A stretch of 64,000 nucleotides of DNA from Magicicada septendecula (GCA_034769895.1 CM068375.1:255667542-255731541), one strand, 5' to 3'; positions 11,138 to 23,646 are shown, counted from the stretch's first letter. The notes: generated by a model from the letters alone, not told the origin. A program made the numbers and translations.

Positions 11138-11724
11138 TCTTTATTTACGAGCACTAGTACGGCCGCCACTTTGATTTCGAGTTGCCAGTTTGCATAAATT
11201 AGAGCGACGCCTCTTAATGATAGTACAGAGATTAATAGTAAAAGCGGATCAATACCACTTATTACTCTCCCGTTTAAAAGAATGACAGGCATCAAAGCAA
11301 CTATTATCTGTCGTAATTCACAGTATGTAAAATCACGCGTAAGCATCACTCCTTGTACTCTACTTTATGTTGACTGTATTTCTTACAATTAGCAATAGAA
11401 ATTCTACAAAAAATCAAACCACGTATTTCGTGGGTAGCGTGCTCTAAGCGCCGATTTTATCTATGCTTTATTAGACACCTGGCTGCATATCTGACTAGGC
11501 TATCCGCTGTTTGCTAACTCTGTAGTAGTAATATAATTCGCTAGCGGTCCTATAAACATTTGTACAAGTCATACCACTAAGACATTATCATAGCACTTGT
11601 AAGCGACCAGAACTACCAGAACGGAATACATTTATTAATAATATTTTGTAAGTAACTCGGTGAGTTTCCTGAGGTCTTCCATATAATATCTTCAAATAAA
11701 TACACTACAAGTAGGTTTATTTTT

Positions 11725-11768
11725 ACCTGACGCACGTTTAACAGAAATTATTCTGTATCTTCAGAGGT
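11725..11768 (-). ncRNA. Hammerhead-like motif, left arm, core mutated
   Basis: Inverted copy of the motif at 11830-11873. The core CTGAAGA, stem II and GTC are kept, but the invariant GAAA reads TAAA, so it is probably inactive. Confidence 0.4.
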
Positions 11769-11829
11769 TTGTTTGTATTGCAATTGAATGTTTCGCTTAC
11801 AATTGAACATTCAATGACAATTCAAACAA

Positions 11830-11873
11830 ACCTCTGAAGAAACAGAATAATTTCTGTGAAACTTGCGTCAGGT
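11830..11873 (+). ncRNA. Hammerhead-ribozyme-like motif, right arm
   Basis: ACCT (11830-11833) pairs with AGGT (11870-11873) as stem I. CTGAAGA (11834-11840) fits CTGANGA. ACAGAA/TTCTGT form stem II with loop TAAT. GAAA follows at 11858-11861, then C(TTGC)G as a minimal stem III, and the expected cleavage site GTC ends at 11869. One extra A sits between the core and stem II. Hammerhead motifs are known in PLE terminal repeats; activity is not shown. Confidence 0.5.
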
Positions 11874-12700
11874 GAAAATAAACTTGCTGTGTATTTATTT
11901 GAAGATATTACATTTATTATTAAGTTAGTTAAATTCCAATATGAGACAATTCTTATATTATCATAAAAATTTAAAAAACCTAACTACTCTGCTATTTTAC
12001 TAACAAGTTATTAGTAACATAACCGTAGATCAGACAATCATAAAATAAGTATTAAAAGTTCTGAACTACTAGTTAGTATTTTAGTTAAATTTGTAACCAT
12101 AATGCCTAAATGACAAATAGTTTAGTCATAGCTTTTCATTGTGTGTATATTTCCGTAGATCTCTGTATTTAACCATATTCATAAATATAATATATAACTG
12201 ATATCAAAATATAGTTTTTGTTAACATAGTTTACAAACTTCTTGAAAGCGCTTCAAAATTTAAAATGAATGTTGAGACATATTAATTCTGTCAAATTACT
12301 ACACATACAAAATTCAGAGGATATGGATACAGATTTTGTATTTTCGCTAAAATATCTCACTACTTTACCCCCAAATAAACATTACAGCTCAGCTTTCTGT
12401 CTCACAATCGTATTTTCATTTTCTTAATTACAGCTGTATTTAATCAACTTTGTTCGTCCCAACCGAATGAGCAATCATGATTTAATAAAGACGATTATTC
12501 GCTAAAGATGCACGTGCAAAGGCACTATTACTGCATAATAAAAAATTTCAAAGTGAAAGTTGCAGGCTTCTGAAAAATGTATAAGACAATATGCATCAGG
12601 TCCCTTTAAAAAACAGCAGTACTTAACCTGAAATACCTAATTACTTAATTACTTTTAAGACTTCTTGGAAATAATTTATTTTACTTCTCATTGACAGGTG

Positions 12701-12728
12701 CACGCTCTCTCTCTCTCTCTCACACACA
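12701..12728. repeat. (CT)n-(CA)n microsatellite
   Basis: A short CT then CA run. The matching site in copy 2 (41521-41608) is much longer, showing length divergence after duplication. Confidence 0.9.
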
Positions 12729-12978
12729 CTTGTAATTTGTGAATGAAACTGTGATTCCTGTAGTTAAGAGTGATGTATAATTGTTAAATAATATTAAAAA
12801 TACTAAATACAAATAATAATAAAATCCTTAATTTAGAGAAAGAGAGAGAGAATGAGACTGGGGGAGTGTGAGAGAGCGTGTTGTGGAGATTACGAAATCT
12901 GTGCGGGTGTGTGTAAGTGTACTCGTATATGTATTTGTGCGTCTGTCTGTGTGTGTGCTCGCGAGCCTGTGTATCTTG

Positions 12979-12982
12979 CTGT

Positions 12983-13076
<94 letters not shown>
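12979..13076. repeat. (TG)n-(GA)n compound microsatellite
   Basis: A TG run (to about 13019) followed by a GA run to 13076. The counterpart in copy 2 near 41863-41897 is far shorter. Confidence 0.95.
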
Positions 13077-13080
<4 letters not shown>

Positions 13081-14332
13081 TGTATGTGTTTTAGACTGCG
13101 TGAGACAGCGAGTGAGAGGGAGTGGTAGATAGTGAAGGAGAGAGAGAGTGAGAGAGCATGCGATTGGGAGGGGGAAGAGTGTAAATGTCGACGTCTACAT
13201 AATTTTACAATACAAAATACTATTCTCTATAGACCATATAGTCATTAAATATTATTTTACAACAATATAAATAACAAATAATAACCACTGTTACATGACT
13301 GATTGATTTAACACAATTTTGTGTTTTTAATATTTGTAATTCTGTTATAATTCTCTAATTTATGGACAAATGTGTTCAGTTCCAGTACAGTAATAATAAC
13401 TTTCAGAATTTTTGGGGGGGATTTTTTCAAGAATAACATTTTAAATCCAACATTGATGGAAATTTTTACCATGTTTGTGCAACAAACTAAGCTATTAGTA
13501 AAAAACTAAAGCAATTGCATATCTTTATGATTGTTTTAACGAACTGGCGTCATAAATGTCTCTACCAGTACAACTAGTAGTAAATTTTGTTTTGGAATTT
13601 GGAAAACTGACCATGGCAGCCTGCAGCAACATCCTGTCAATGAGTCAGAGGGTACGTGAATAATAAATCGTGAAAGTAAAAATGTGTGCGTGACCGTGTG
13701 CTAAGCTTGTAGACCGGCGGGCACTTTTCAATTGGGGTGGGGGGTGCTGAGACTTTTGGGGGGATTTGCGCATTAGGCCTTGGGGGGATGGGCACCCCTG
13801 GCTACCTGTACCAATTCCAGTATACATCTGATGAATACTCCTACAATTATTTATAAACATAATTAAGGGATTATTATTCAATCAATAATTAAAATTGTAA
13901 TATTGTATTAATTAGGTTTTTGGAATATTATAATTATGCTTATCTTTTTAAGTAAAACTGTATGTAAGAAATGTAATTATTTTGCTGATGTAAAACAAAC
14001 TGTCTCCCCCTCCCCCTCCCCATACGGACAGACACGCGCACACACACACTATTAGTTGATCTGGTTGTCTTTGAAATTTTGTCTTACACATACCTGTTGT
14101 ATAAAATTTGCTTTGTTTGATTTCATCAGGCTCTCAGATTCAAACAGGTTAATTTAATTTGCCTGATTCTGTATAAAAAATGGTACTGTATTAATTAGTC
14201 GGTAGACTAGTATTTAATACATAATAAATGCATAATTAACCACAACTTTTACTAATGATTTTTACTAACAACACATAGGTTACTGTTCTGAGAATGAGAA
14301 TACAGCGGTTTTCTGAAAGGTTTTAGAAAATA

Positions 14333-16557
14333 CAGTAAAACCTCAACGACAGGGATTGAAAATCAAAACAATGCATATGGAAAAATAACAGTTCTAGAAA
14401 CCCAATAAATTTAAAGAATAATTTAATAACATATACTGTAGGCCTATGTTCTTGCTGTCTGGATTATTTTAGACTGTCAAAAAATGTTAATTACAAATTG
14501 GTTAAAACAACAGATACCGGTACCTAATTTGTTTGGGTTAAAGTATCATGCTCATTTGAAAGTAGTTTTCATGTTTAATTTAAAGGGTACCTATAGCAGG
14601 TAGCCGTCGAAAATAATTTGTCATAATAGGGTATTCTTTCTGCTGTGAACCAGTGCCACTCTGACCTTCAGCAACAGAAGTGGATCTAGGTGGCATTGGC
14701 TTATTGTTGTCACATTCCTAAAATATTCTGATCACTTAATGTCAAAGGAGCTGAAAGTCCCCTTTCCACTTGACACTGTGAAGAAAGATGCTTGGTGTCA
14801 ATCCTTGTTAAGAATGTGGCCCCCCCCCCATCCGTAGAAATTTGACCACCATATAAAGCTCTTTTTTATGGTCTGTTAAGGAGCTCTATAGGGGTTTTAC
14901 TGTGTACATTTTCTTTAAAAAATCTCTACAGGTCTTAACAGTTAAACCACAGTAAAACCATATGCAAAACACAAGATAGCATTAAATTATATGAAAATCA
15001 ATATTCTTAGTTCTGTATGGATTTTAACTTATTTGTCTTGGGTGTATAGGTCAAACATCACATTACATAATAACATCACATGACTGTTTTTTTTTTAAAG
15101 CTGAAATATCATCTTTATATTTTATTACATGTGTACATGCACCTACCTGCCATCTGCTATGAATTTTCCCGTAGGTTATACAGAAAACTACTGAGCTACA
15201 AAACATTAAAAAAAAATATGGAAAACAGTTATAGTGAAACAAGCCATCAGTTACTTACAGAAAAAATACAGACAGGATCTAGTTCCTAATACAAACTGTT
15301 AAGTGTGTAAAATCTATTGAAAAAATCCATCATTCTTTCTACATGTAATGTATTAGGTTTTATTTTTGTCGAAGTTGTTCTAAACTGAAAATGTGTTTTC
15401 ATTTTCCTCTGCGTTTGTCTCTCCAACAGTGTACTGGCCTTCGTCTTCGTTATGGTATAGTTGATATATATTTTTGGAAAATTTTGTCTACCTTTGTGCA
15501 ATGAACCTACTTTTGAAGGTGAAGTGATTTTTGTAAGCAGCAGCTGGCTTTTAGTAGTAATCAGTTGACAGCGAGTGTTGTAGTGATTAGAAGTGCGAGT
15601 GTGATTTTAAGACATATGCGTTTAGTTCTGATGGTGTTGTTCATGCCTTGTAAATTATTAATACAACTGTAAAGTTTGAGTGATACATTTTTTGAAAAAC
15701 ATTTAATAATAGTGTACTGTGTGGTGAATTATAACACCAAACGTTAGTGAGATAATAGTGGAAGTGTACTATAACATGTGGCCAGTTGAGAACAAACAAT
15801 AACACTCACCTTTCTTTATTTCATATTTCTAGACCACTTAATAAGCACAAGAAGTAACAGTAATAACAGCCTCGTACGCGAAATGTGTGTGTGTGTGTTA
15901 AAAAACAAGCAGATGTAAACTATCCGTAAAGAACCGGAGAGACAATATTAATGTATTATTATTATTATGACCTGGTGTAGGCTAGACATTACAGTATCTG
16001 TTTATTCAGGTGCAGTCATGTAGTGCGATTCTGTCAGCTTGAGACTAAACTATAACGATTAGTCACTCTTATTTGAATAGCAGTATGACACAATATGTGG
16101 ATATTGCAAAATGCTTATTACACCATTGTGTATGGGTGGTCATAATTATTGTTTGTGACAGGAGGAAGGAACTATAATTTTTGACAAGACGTCTTATAAA
16201 ATTTTATTGAAAGCGATTATAATTGCGGTTGCAATGAAACACCAGATTTGACGTCATATCGTACGCAAAAACAAAACTCTAGAAATGCGACATAGCACTG
16301 AAACGAGACTAGGAAACAATTCGGAAGATTTACACCAAATTTCGTATTTTCTGGAACATTAAAAAAAATCGGAAGGTCTTCCGAAATTTCGGAAGACCTG
16401 GCAACACTGCGCACTAGACACTAGATGCCGGCTCACTGAGGCAGCAAAACAACTTTAAACAACTGACAAGTATGTAAACAAGCTGGTGAGTCATCAACAA
16501 GTCGGTGCCTGAGCCGCGGTCGGACCAGCCGGGGGTCGGACTAGAGAGGTTTTACTG
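14333..16557. mobile_element. Tigger/pogo-like non-autonomous element, copy 1
   Basis: CAGTAAAACCTC at 14333 and its inverse GAGGTTTTACTG ending at 16557 are flanked on both sides by TA, the pogo/Tigger target duplication. No transposase is visible inside. Another inverted end (GGGGTTTTACTG, to 14902) lies within, so a smaller ~570-bp element at 14333-14902 is an alternative reading, with 16557 as a separate element end. The same structure is present at 43156-45316. Confidence 0.45.
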
Positions 16558-17164
16558 TACCTGTATAATTTGTTATAAAAAATAAATTGAATCTAAAAGT
16601 ATTAACAGTGTTACTTTACACTGTGATTTTATTAAGCTTTTACTGTTTAAAAGAAAATAAGAGAATTTATAGGCCTATCTCTCTTTGGGAATACTAATTT
16701 AAACTTTCACTAGGAGTAAACAAACCTGACATAGATGTAAAGAGGTTTCTGTTTTTGTTAAAGGGTGGTTTTATGTATGTTTGTTCAAAACACTTTATAA
16801 TCATTATAATAAAAAATAATAATGAACAGATTTAGTTAATTATGAATGTGAGTTAAATTATTTTAACGTCACCTCGCCTTTACCTAACCTATTCTCAACG
16901 AGTTTGTCAACGGCCCTGGAAATTCTGATATGGGGAAGCTAGATGTATTTAAATTGTTTTCTCGGGTACAGTGTTGAGGTTTCCACATTCCGCTTGTCAA
17001 AATGTGGTGGTCACCCAAGGGCATGTGGTTTTTCAGAATCTTCTGATAAGGTAAATGAGTAAAGTATCGGGGTATATTATTCTTCTCTTTAATTATTTTT
17101 ATTTATTATTCATCCCCAATTATTTGTACTATTACAAACATGTAAAAAGCATAGATTTTAATTT

Positions 17165-17310
17165 GAATTGCAACATTGGCATAAAAACATCGATGTTTGA
17201 AATCTTAAAACATCGATGTTTTCATACTGATGTTTTTTTAACATCGATGTACTCTTCACGATGTTAACATCGATGGTTTTCTGGCGATGCTCATCCCTAG
17301 TGTGTAGTGG
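17165..17310. repeat. Cluster of ACATCGATGT motifs next to a hAT-like terminus, copy 1
   Basis: Four exact or nearly exact copies of the palindrome ACATCGATG, and two half-matches, lie between 17189 and 17276. They are followed by CGATGCTCATCCCTA, which read inverted (TAGGGATGAGCATCG) resembles a hAT terminus with subterminal repeats that would bind a transposase. The other end is not found. Duplicated at about 45928-46074. Confidence 0.45.
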
Positions 17311-17619
17311 TGTGCCCATCACTCCTCCTTCACACCGCTCCTGTAGGAGAAGGGACTGGCGGGAACGTTGGTGGGGGAGCTTGGCGGGCCGTGAACGCTG
17401 TGAGAGTTGTTTGTAGACAAATACTTGAAAAGACCCTTGTTCCCGTATGTGTTACAGTAATCACTTTTAGTAACGTATTTTAGTAATTTTGACAACATGC
17501 AACATGTTATATATATTTTACATGTATGCAATATTAGATAGGCTATGTATAGAACGTTAAAAAAAAAATTAGCGTAAAGACAACGCGAAAACAAACAAAA
17601 ATCGTGGCATTTACTAGAT

Positions 17620-20600
17620 ACTAGCCGATTTACCCAGCGTTGCTCGGGTTCATAATATATTCATAGGCTCATAGGCACCTATTCTTGTTCTAACGTTATA
17701 TTACTTCTATATTGTATAATCTTCCTTATACTGTTACGTTCACATTCTCACTGGAGGAATAGATTACTCTGTACCGCACCTGTTTAAGAACATGTCATAA
17801 ACTTTATTCTTATATCTGGAGAAGAATTTTGTTGCGCGTGATGCTCCTGCTCGATTTCTAACTCTGGGAGAGGGCGAACAGCTAAATTAGTTTTCAATAT
17901 AATGTCTACAGTACTTGCATGCGCTGCGTACTTAACTGTCATTTTATAATTCATTGTATTAATGGTGAAATAAGGTATTAGTTAAATTAGTGTCTCCTAA
18001 ACCTATTCTAACAATACAATACCTCTATAGATTTCAGCTTATCAATTTTTAAATTCAAACTGAAGCAAGCGCATTTATATTGTCTGAACACTACGATCTG
18101 AATACATTCGCTATCAAAAAATTGTTTTTTATACTCGCTTATAACTTACTTCTATCTTAACATATCCACTTTTAAATTCAAACTGAAACAACTCTGAATT
18201 CACGCACTATTAAAAAGTTTCTTAAGACGCATACACCACCTTCGATATCATAACCTATATATTTATTTATAAGAACCGAGGACTCTGGCCCGGCCGTAAT
18301 TAGATCCGACCTAAGACTCCCCGGGTTTCGTGGACGGACTCCGGGGAAGGCCCGTCGGACGACTCCCGCGCTATTCCCTACGCGGGAGTGTTTTACCTAT
18401 GCCGGGACACAGCCTGCACTTTCCGACATCCAGGCCGGTCGAACTCCCGCGCTAGGACTCTGTCGGAGACCTCCCCGGGGTACGGAAGGTTCCCCGAAGC
18501 CCGGAAAAGCCGTCGACATGCCAGGCGAGACGCTGGAACTCTGGCCCGGCAGTTTTCGCGAGATCCGTCCTAGGACTTCCCGGGTTCCGTGGACGGACTC
18601 CGGGGAAGGCCCGTCGGACGACTCCCGCGCTATTCCCTACGCGGCAGGCTTCCACCTATGCCGGAACACCGCCTGATTTTTCCGGCATCCAACCGGTCGA
18701 ACTCCCGCGCTAGGACTTTGTCAGAGACCTCCCCGGGATACGGAAGGTTCCCCGAAGCCCGGAAAAGCCGTCGACATGCCAGGGAAGACGATGGAACTCC
18801 GGCCCGGCTGTTTTTCGCGAGATCCGACTTAAGACTTCCCGGGTTCCGTGGACGAACTCCAGGGGAGGCCCGTCAGGGAAGGTTCCCCGAAGCCCGGAAA
18901 AGCCGTCGACATGCCAGGGGAGACGATAGAACTCCGGCCCGGGTGTTTTTCGCGAGATCCGAATTAAGACTTCCCGGGTCCCGTGGACGAACTCCAGGGA
19001 AGGCCCGTCAGACAACTCCCGCGCTATTCCCTACGCGGCAGGCTTCTACCTATGCCGGGACACCGCCTGATTTTTCCGGCATCCAACCGGTCGAACTCCC
19101 GCGCTAGGACTTTGTCAGAGACCTCCCCGGGGTACGGAAGGTACTCCGAAGCCCGGAAAAGCCGTCAACATGCCAGGCGAGGCGCTAGATCTCTGGCCCG
19201 GCCGTTTTTCGCGAGATCCGACTTAAGACTTCCCGGGTTCCGTGGACGGACTCCGGGGAAAACCCGTCGGACGACTCCCGCGCTATTCCCTACGCGGCAG
19301 GCTTCCACCTATGCCGGAACACCGCCTGCTTTTTCCGGCATCCAGGCCGGTCGAACTCCCGCGCTAGGACTCTGTCGGAGACCTCCCCGGGGTACGGAAG
19401 GTTCCCCGAAGCCCGGAAAAGCCGTCGGCATGCCAGGCGAGACGCTGGAACTCTAGCCCGGCCGTTTTTCGCGAGATCCGACTTATGACTTCCCGGGTTC
19501 CGTAGACGAACTCCAGGGAAGGCCCGTCAGACAACTCCCGCGCTATTCCCAACGCGGGAGGCTTCTACCTATGCCGGGACACCGCCTGATTTTTTCCGGC
19601 TTCCAAGCCGGTCGAACTCCCGCGCTAGGACTCTGTCAGAGACCTCCCCGGGATACGGAAGGTTCCCCGAAGCCCGTAAAAGCCGTCGACATGCCAGGGG
19701 AGACGATGGAACTCTGGCCCGGCTGTTTTTCGCGAGATCCGACTTAAGACTTCCCGGATTCCGTGGACGAACTCCAGGGAAGGCCCGTCAGACAACTCCC
19801 GCGCTATTCCCTACGCGGGAGGCTTCTACCTATGCCGGGACACCGCCTGATTTTTCCGGCATCCGAGCCGGTCGAACTCCCGCGCTAGGACTTTGTCAGA
19901 GACCTCCCCGGGGTACGGAAGGTACTCCGAAGCCCGGAAAAGCCGTCAACATGCCAGGCGAGGCGCTAGATCTCTGGCCCGGCCGTTTTTCGCGAGATCC
20001 GACTTAAGAATTCCCGGGTTCCGTGGACGGACTCCTGAGAAGGCCCGTCGGACGACTCCCGCGCTATTTCCTACGCAAGAGGCATCTACCTATGCCGAGA
20101 CACTGCCTGCTTTTTCCGGCATCCAGGCTGGTCGAACTTCCGAGCTAGGACATTGTCTGAGACCTCCCCGGGGTACTGAAGGATCTCTGAAGCCCGGAAA
20201 GCCGTCGACATACCGGGCGAGGTGCTGGAACTCTGGCCCGACCGTTTTTCGCGAGATCCGTCCTAAGACTGCCCGGGTTCCGTGGACGGACTCCGGGGAA
20301 GGCCCGTCGGACGACTCCCGCGCAATTCCCTACGCAGGAGGCTTCTACCTATGCCGGGACACCGCCTGCATTTTCCGGGATCCCGGCAGGTTGAACTCCC
20401 GCGCTAGGACTTGGTCAGAGACCTCCCCGGGGTACGAAAGTTTCTCCGAAGGCCGGGAAAGCCTTCGACATGCCGGGCGTGGCGCTGGAACTCGGGCCCG
20501 GCCGTTTTTCGCGAGATCCGACATAAGATTCCCCGGGTTCCCTGGACGGACTCCGGGGAAGGCCCGTCGGATGACTCCCGGGCTAGTCTACGCGGGATGC

Positions 20601-20860
20601 CTCCACCGATGCTATGGCAACCAGAATGTATTCTATTGGGTTGCCTGGTAACCAGATCTAATAGTTTTTAAGACCCTAAAGGACCCCCCCCCCCAAAGGA
20701 TCGTATCGAAAAAAAACACCTGTCCTATGTTGGTTCTCTCGTTGCGTAAAATATTTGTGCCAAGTTTGGTTGAAATCGGTCCAGTGGTTTAGGAGGAGAT
20801 GTGGAACATACATACATACATATATACAATGACTTTTATTTTATATTAAGATAAGCCATC
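17620..20860 (+). mobile_element. RTE/SINE-like element containing a minisatellite, copy 1
   Basis: The left boundary phrase GCCGATTTACCCAGCGTTGC and the right phrase GTGCCAAGTTTGGTTGAAAT followed by GGTCCAGTGGTTTAGGAG are sequences I recognise as recurring at the two ends of short RTE-related insect retroelements. The end runs into an AT-rich tail (about 20800-20855). Between them lie ~600 bp of AT-rich sequence and the GC-rich 260-bp array. No coding region is seen. The second copy is at 46372-48405. The class is inferred from phrase familiarity only. Confidence 0.45.
18282..20600. repeat. GC-rich minisatellite, ~260-bp unit, about 9 copies
   Basis: A marker phrase (CTCTGGCCCGGCCG and variants) recurs at 18282, 18539, 18797, 18931, 19191, 19451, 19712, 19973, 20231 and 20491. 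Spacings are 257-261 bp, except for one short unit of 134 bp (18797-18931) that has an internal deletion. The array is strikingly GC-rich within AT-rich flanks. Open frames of 150-250 codons occur on both strands (for example 19893-20651) because stop codons are rare in this composition. The encoded peptides simply repeat, and I do not regard them as genes. The homologous array at 47030-48150 has about four units. Confidence 0.95.
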
Positions 20861-21139
20861 AAGATTCTGAGCGTAATTATGTAGATTCATATATACAAAG
20901 TTTATATATATACATAGACATAACGAGTAAAAGTGTATAAAACGAGTTTGAATTGATGGGTGAATTGTTACTTGTATAAACGTTTGTATATATTTTCTTC
21001 AATTTAGGGCATCAGTTCAACGTCATCGATTGTTGAACACCGATCTGATGGCGAATTATTCTGCATCAAAAATGTTCTACAATCACAGCTAATTTCTATG
21101 GGGTATTGGTTAAACTGATGGGCTGCTATATATATATAT

Positions 21140-22024
21140 ATATATAAACGTATCTTCCCATCAGTTCACCATCATGTTACAGGAGGCATCAATTCTTGAA
21201 TTTTTTCGACCCCACTATATAAAAAGTACTAATTATCAGAGGCATTTTATTTTACCACCATCAGATTCAGTGATAAAAACCGCATAAGAAAAGTACCACA
21301 TTTTTTGTTTATACATTCATAACAATAACCTCCAATTCTAACACAACAGTTTTCTTCAGTTATACACATCAATTGCGCAACAGAAGATTCTAAACCTTTA
21401 ACAGGTCGCTCCAATTGTTACTCTGTATTCAGGTGTAAGAATTGATGAGTCAATGATGTAGAATTGGGCTGTATAATTATTTTATACACTTTGGTCCCCC
21501 CACCACTGACTTATTCCTTCATTATTTTCAAGGACTTTCTCAGAAGCCACCTGCAGTAAACATCCTGTGTTTTGGCTATCGTACTATAAACGGTATTTCG
21601 TATCACACGATGTCTGTCTTTCTCTCTCACTCACTCTCTCTGCCTAAATGTAAACCAGAAAGTCTCAACAGCTTCATAAGTAACACGTTATACGACACAT
21701 TATATGCAGAATCTTATACAACCTCAGTTATGTTTAACTATTCCAGTGTAACAGCGTCGTAGTTAACATTAATTCGCCATATTCCCAACAGATCCCAGTT
21801 CCATTGAATTTTTGCAAAATAAGCACATTCGTTATCACAATTAGCAGTGCGATCGCGGTCATTCAACGATGTTATATACACACGAGATAATTCTGACAGA
21901 TGGATGGCAGTGTACAAAATAAGTTTGTCGCACGTAAATTGCATTGCGCAAGGGCACTTGGTCACAAAAATCGAAATTACTGTTTGATACAGTTAGGACT
22001 ATACTTTTTACCTACACTTATGTG
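21140..22024. other. Intergenic, nothing recognised
   Basis: AT-rich sequence after the end of the duplication. It has a short CT run near 21620 and no recognisable domain or terminus. Confidence 0.6.
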
Positions 22025-23646
22025 CAGGGCCCGGGCTTAGGTTAATGGCGCCCTGGGCAAGACTTAACTCAGACGCCCCCCACCCACCACCACCCACACC
22101 AGATTTTAAGGAGAAAATAAAATTATCCAATTTTAATGACTAAAAATGTTTTATTTAATTCTATTAAATACATATTATTTCAATACCCCAAAACAACTAA
22201 CTGTCATATACCTTCAAAATATTTAAGAAATACAAAACTTTTAAATTAGGTTACAGATTTTTTCCTAGCATTCAGTTTAGCAAATCTATTTCATTTAATT
22301 AATTATGTAAAATTACAATAGTTGAAAAAAAAACACAAAATACTAGTAACACATCTTCAAGATTTTTTAGAAGCAAAAAAATGTCAAATGATTGTTTTTT
22401 TCCTAGCTTTCAGCTTAGCAAATCTATCAATGATTTCTGTAAAATTTGTTTTCAAGGTGATGTCTCTCTCACAGCACATTAATACTAGAGTTGAGCTTTC
22501 TGTCTGAAAGGGTAGACCTTTTCGATTTCTTCACTCTTGTCAGTAGAGAAAATCCTCTTTCAGCAGTACAGTTCGTGATTGGTAAGGCGAGGAAGATCCT
22601 TAAGGCTATTTCCAAGTTAGGAAATGTGATGGTACCCAAGTTGTTCTGTTTAATGCGTGTAAACATAAACATTTGTGGTATCCGTTGTATCTGTTCCAAA
22701 TCAATATAAGCTTTAAAGTGGCAACATTCATTTGGGAAATCTACATTAATGTCATCATCATAAAACTGAGTCAACTTTGTAGCTGCTTTTATTATCGCTT
22801 CATTTGAAGTTTGTGATAACAGAAGTGTCAATGTTTCAAATCGATCCACCAAAGCATCATACGATTCTCTCTTCCTTGCTAAGTTTACTAGTAGGGAATC
22901 AATTATTGTATTGTACACGTTAACCCTAAATGCAGTCCTTTCATCAAGATCGCTTTCAACCCCACGGGTTTCATCTGCAAATATTTTCCGTCTTCTATTC
23001 CTGTTGTAGGTGGGTGTTTTGCAATCTAAAATGTCTATAGCAGTTTTTTCATACGTGTTAAACTCTTCCCTTTTATCTTTTATAAACGTTTCCAAGATTC
23101 GTAGCTGTTTGGAACCTGCTAAAAGATCAAGCGTGTGTTTTTTCAAGTTATTGTTACATTTATCAACACATTCTAAAATATCATTCCAAAAAAGTGATAA
23201 GAAAATGATTTGGAAATTTTGGAATTTTAATTCAATGCCTTGAGCTTCCAACCTCACAGCAGGTTTAACACCTGGGTCTTCAGATATTTCTTGAAGGCAA
23301 CTTTGTATTTCTTTATAGCCTTTCACTAGAGCTTTTACTACTTCCGCCCTTGCAGACCAACGGCTATCCGACAAAGATTTGACCACTGGAGTTTTGTTTT
23401 TCTCAAGATGCGTTTTCAAAAGCTCCCATCTCATCCCATAGATGCCGAGAGAAAGTTGTAAAGTTCTTGTACAAAAGGAAAAATATTAATACAGTAAACC
23501 CTCGATTTAACGGACTAATTGGGGCTGAGGGGTTTCCGTTAAATCGAAAGTCCGTTAAATCGCAAATTTTGTTTTTTGAGAATATATTTAAATCAAATAG
23601 GCCTATAACACTTGAAATTTTAATACTGTTAATATCATGCAAATAC

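Larger units (their letters stand above)
11638..11908. mobile_element. Small palindromic PLE terminal-repeat insertion, copy 1
   Basis: Two inverted arms (about 11684-11792 and 11806-11908) are separated by a 13-nt apex and preceded by a ~46-nt unpaired tail on the left (11638-11683). The insert is flanked by an 11-bp direct repeat TACATTTATTA (11627-11637 and 11909-11919). Each arm ends in a hammerhead-like motif. There is no coding region. The duplicated segment holds the same insert at 40473-40741, so it predates the duplication. The architecture matches the PLE insert at 53420-54865 apart from its size and the side of the tail. Confidence 0.65.
7433..21140 (+). repeat. Large duplicated segment, copy 1
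   Basis: This block aligns in the same order and orientation with 39465-48690, starting at the (TG)n plus TATGGCTATCGTACGAGAAT junction and ending at CTGATGGGCTGCTATAT. Copy 1 is longer because it contains a 3.2-kb LINE (7940-11137) and about five more minisatellite units. Most of the block has no coding content. The open frames common to both copies (for example 15286-15501 and 44097-44312) show no known domain. It may be a segmental duplication or an old, large non-autonomous element; I see no diagnostic termini. Confidence 0.9.

Noticed and set aside
15080..15501. Paired short frames conserved in both copies of the large duplication
   Set aside because: Conservation follows from recent duplication. 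There is no domain and the sequence composition is like the surrounding non-coding DNA.
18282..20600. CRISPR-like array
   Set aside because: The units are ~260 bp without unique spacers and lie in a eukaryotic transposon context; this is a minisatellite.
18388..20671. Several 60-250-codon open frames on both strands in the GC-rich array
   Set aside because: They are repeats of the same peptide produced by the 260-bp units and by low stop-codon density in GC-rich sequence. Unit lengths that are not multiples of three break the frames, and no domain is recognisable.
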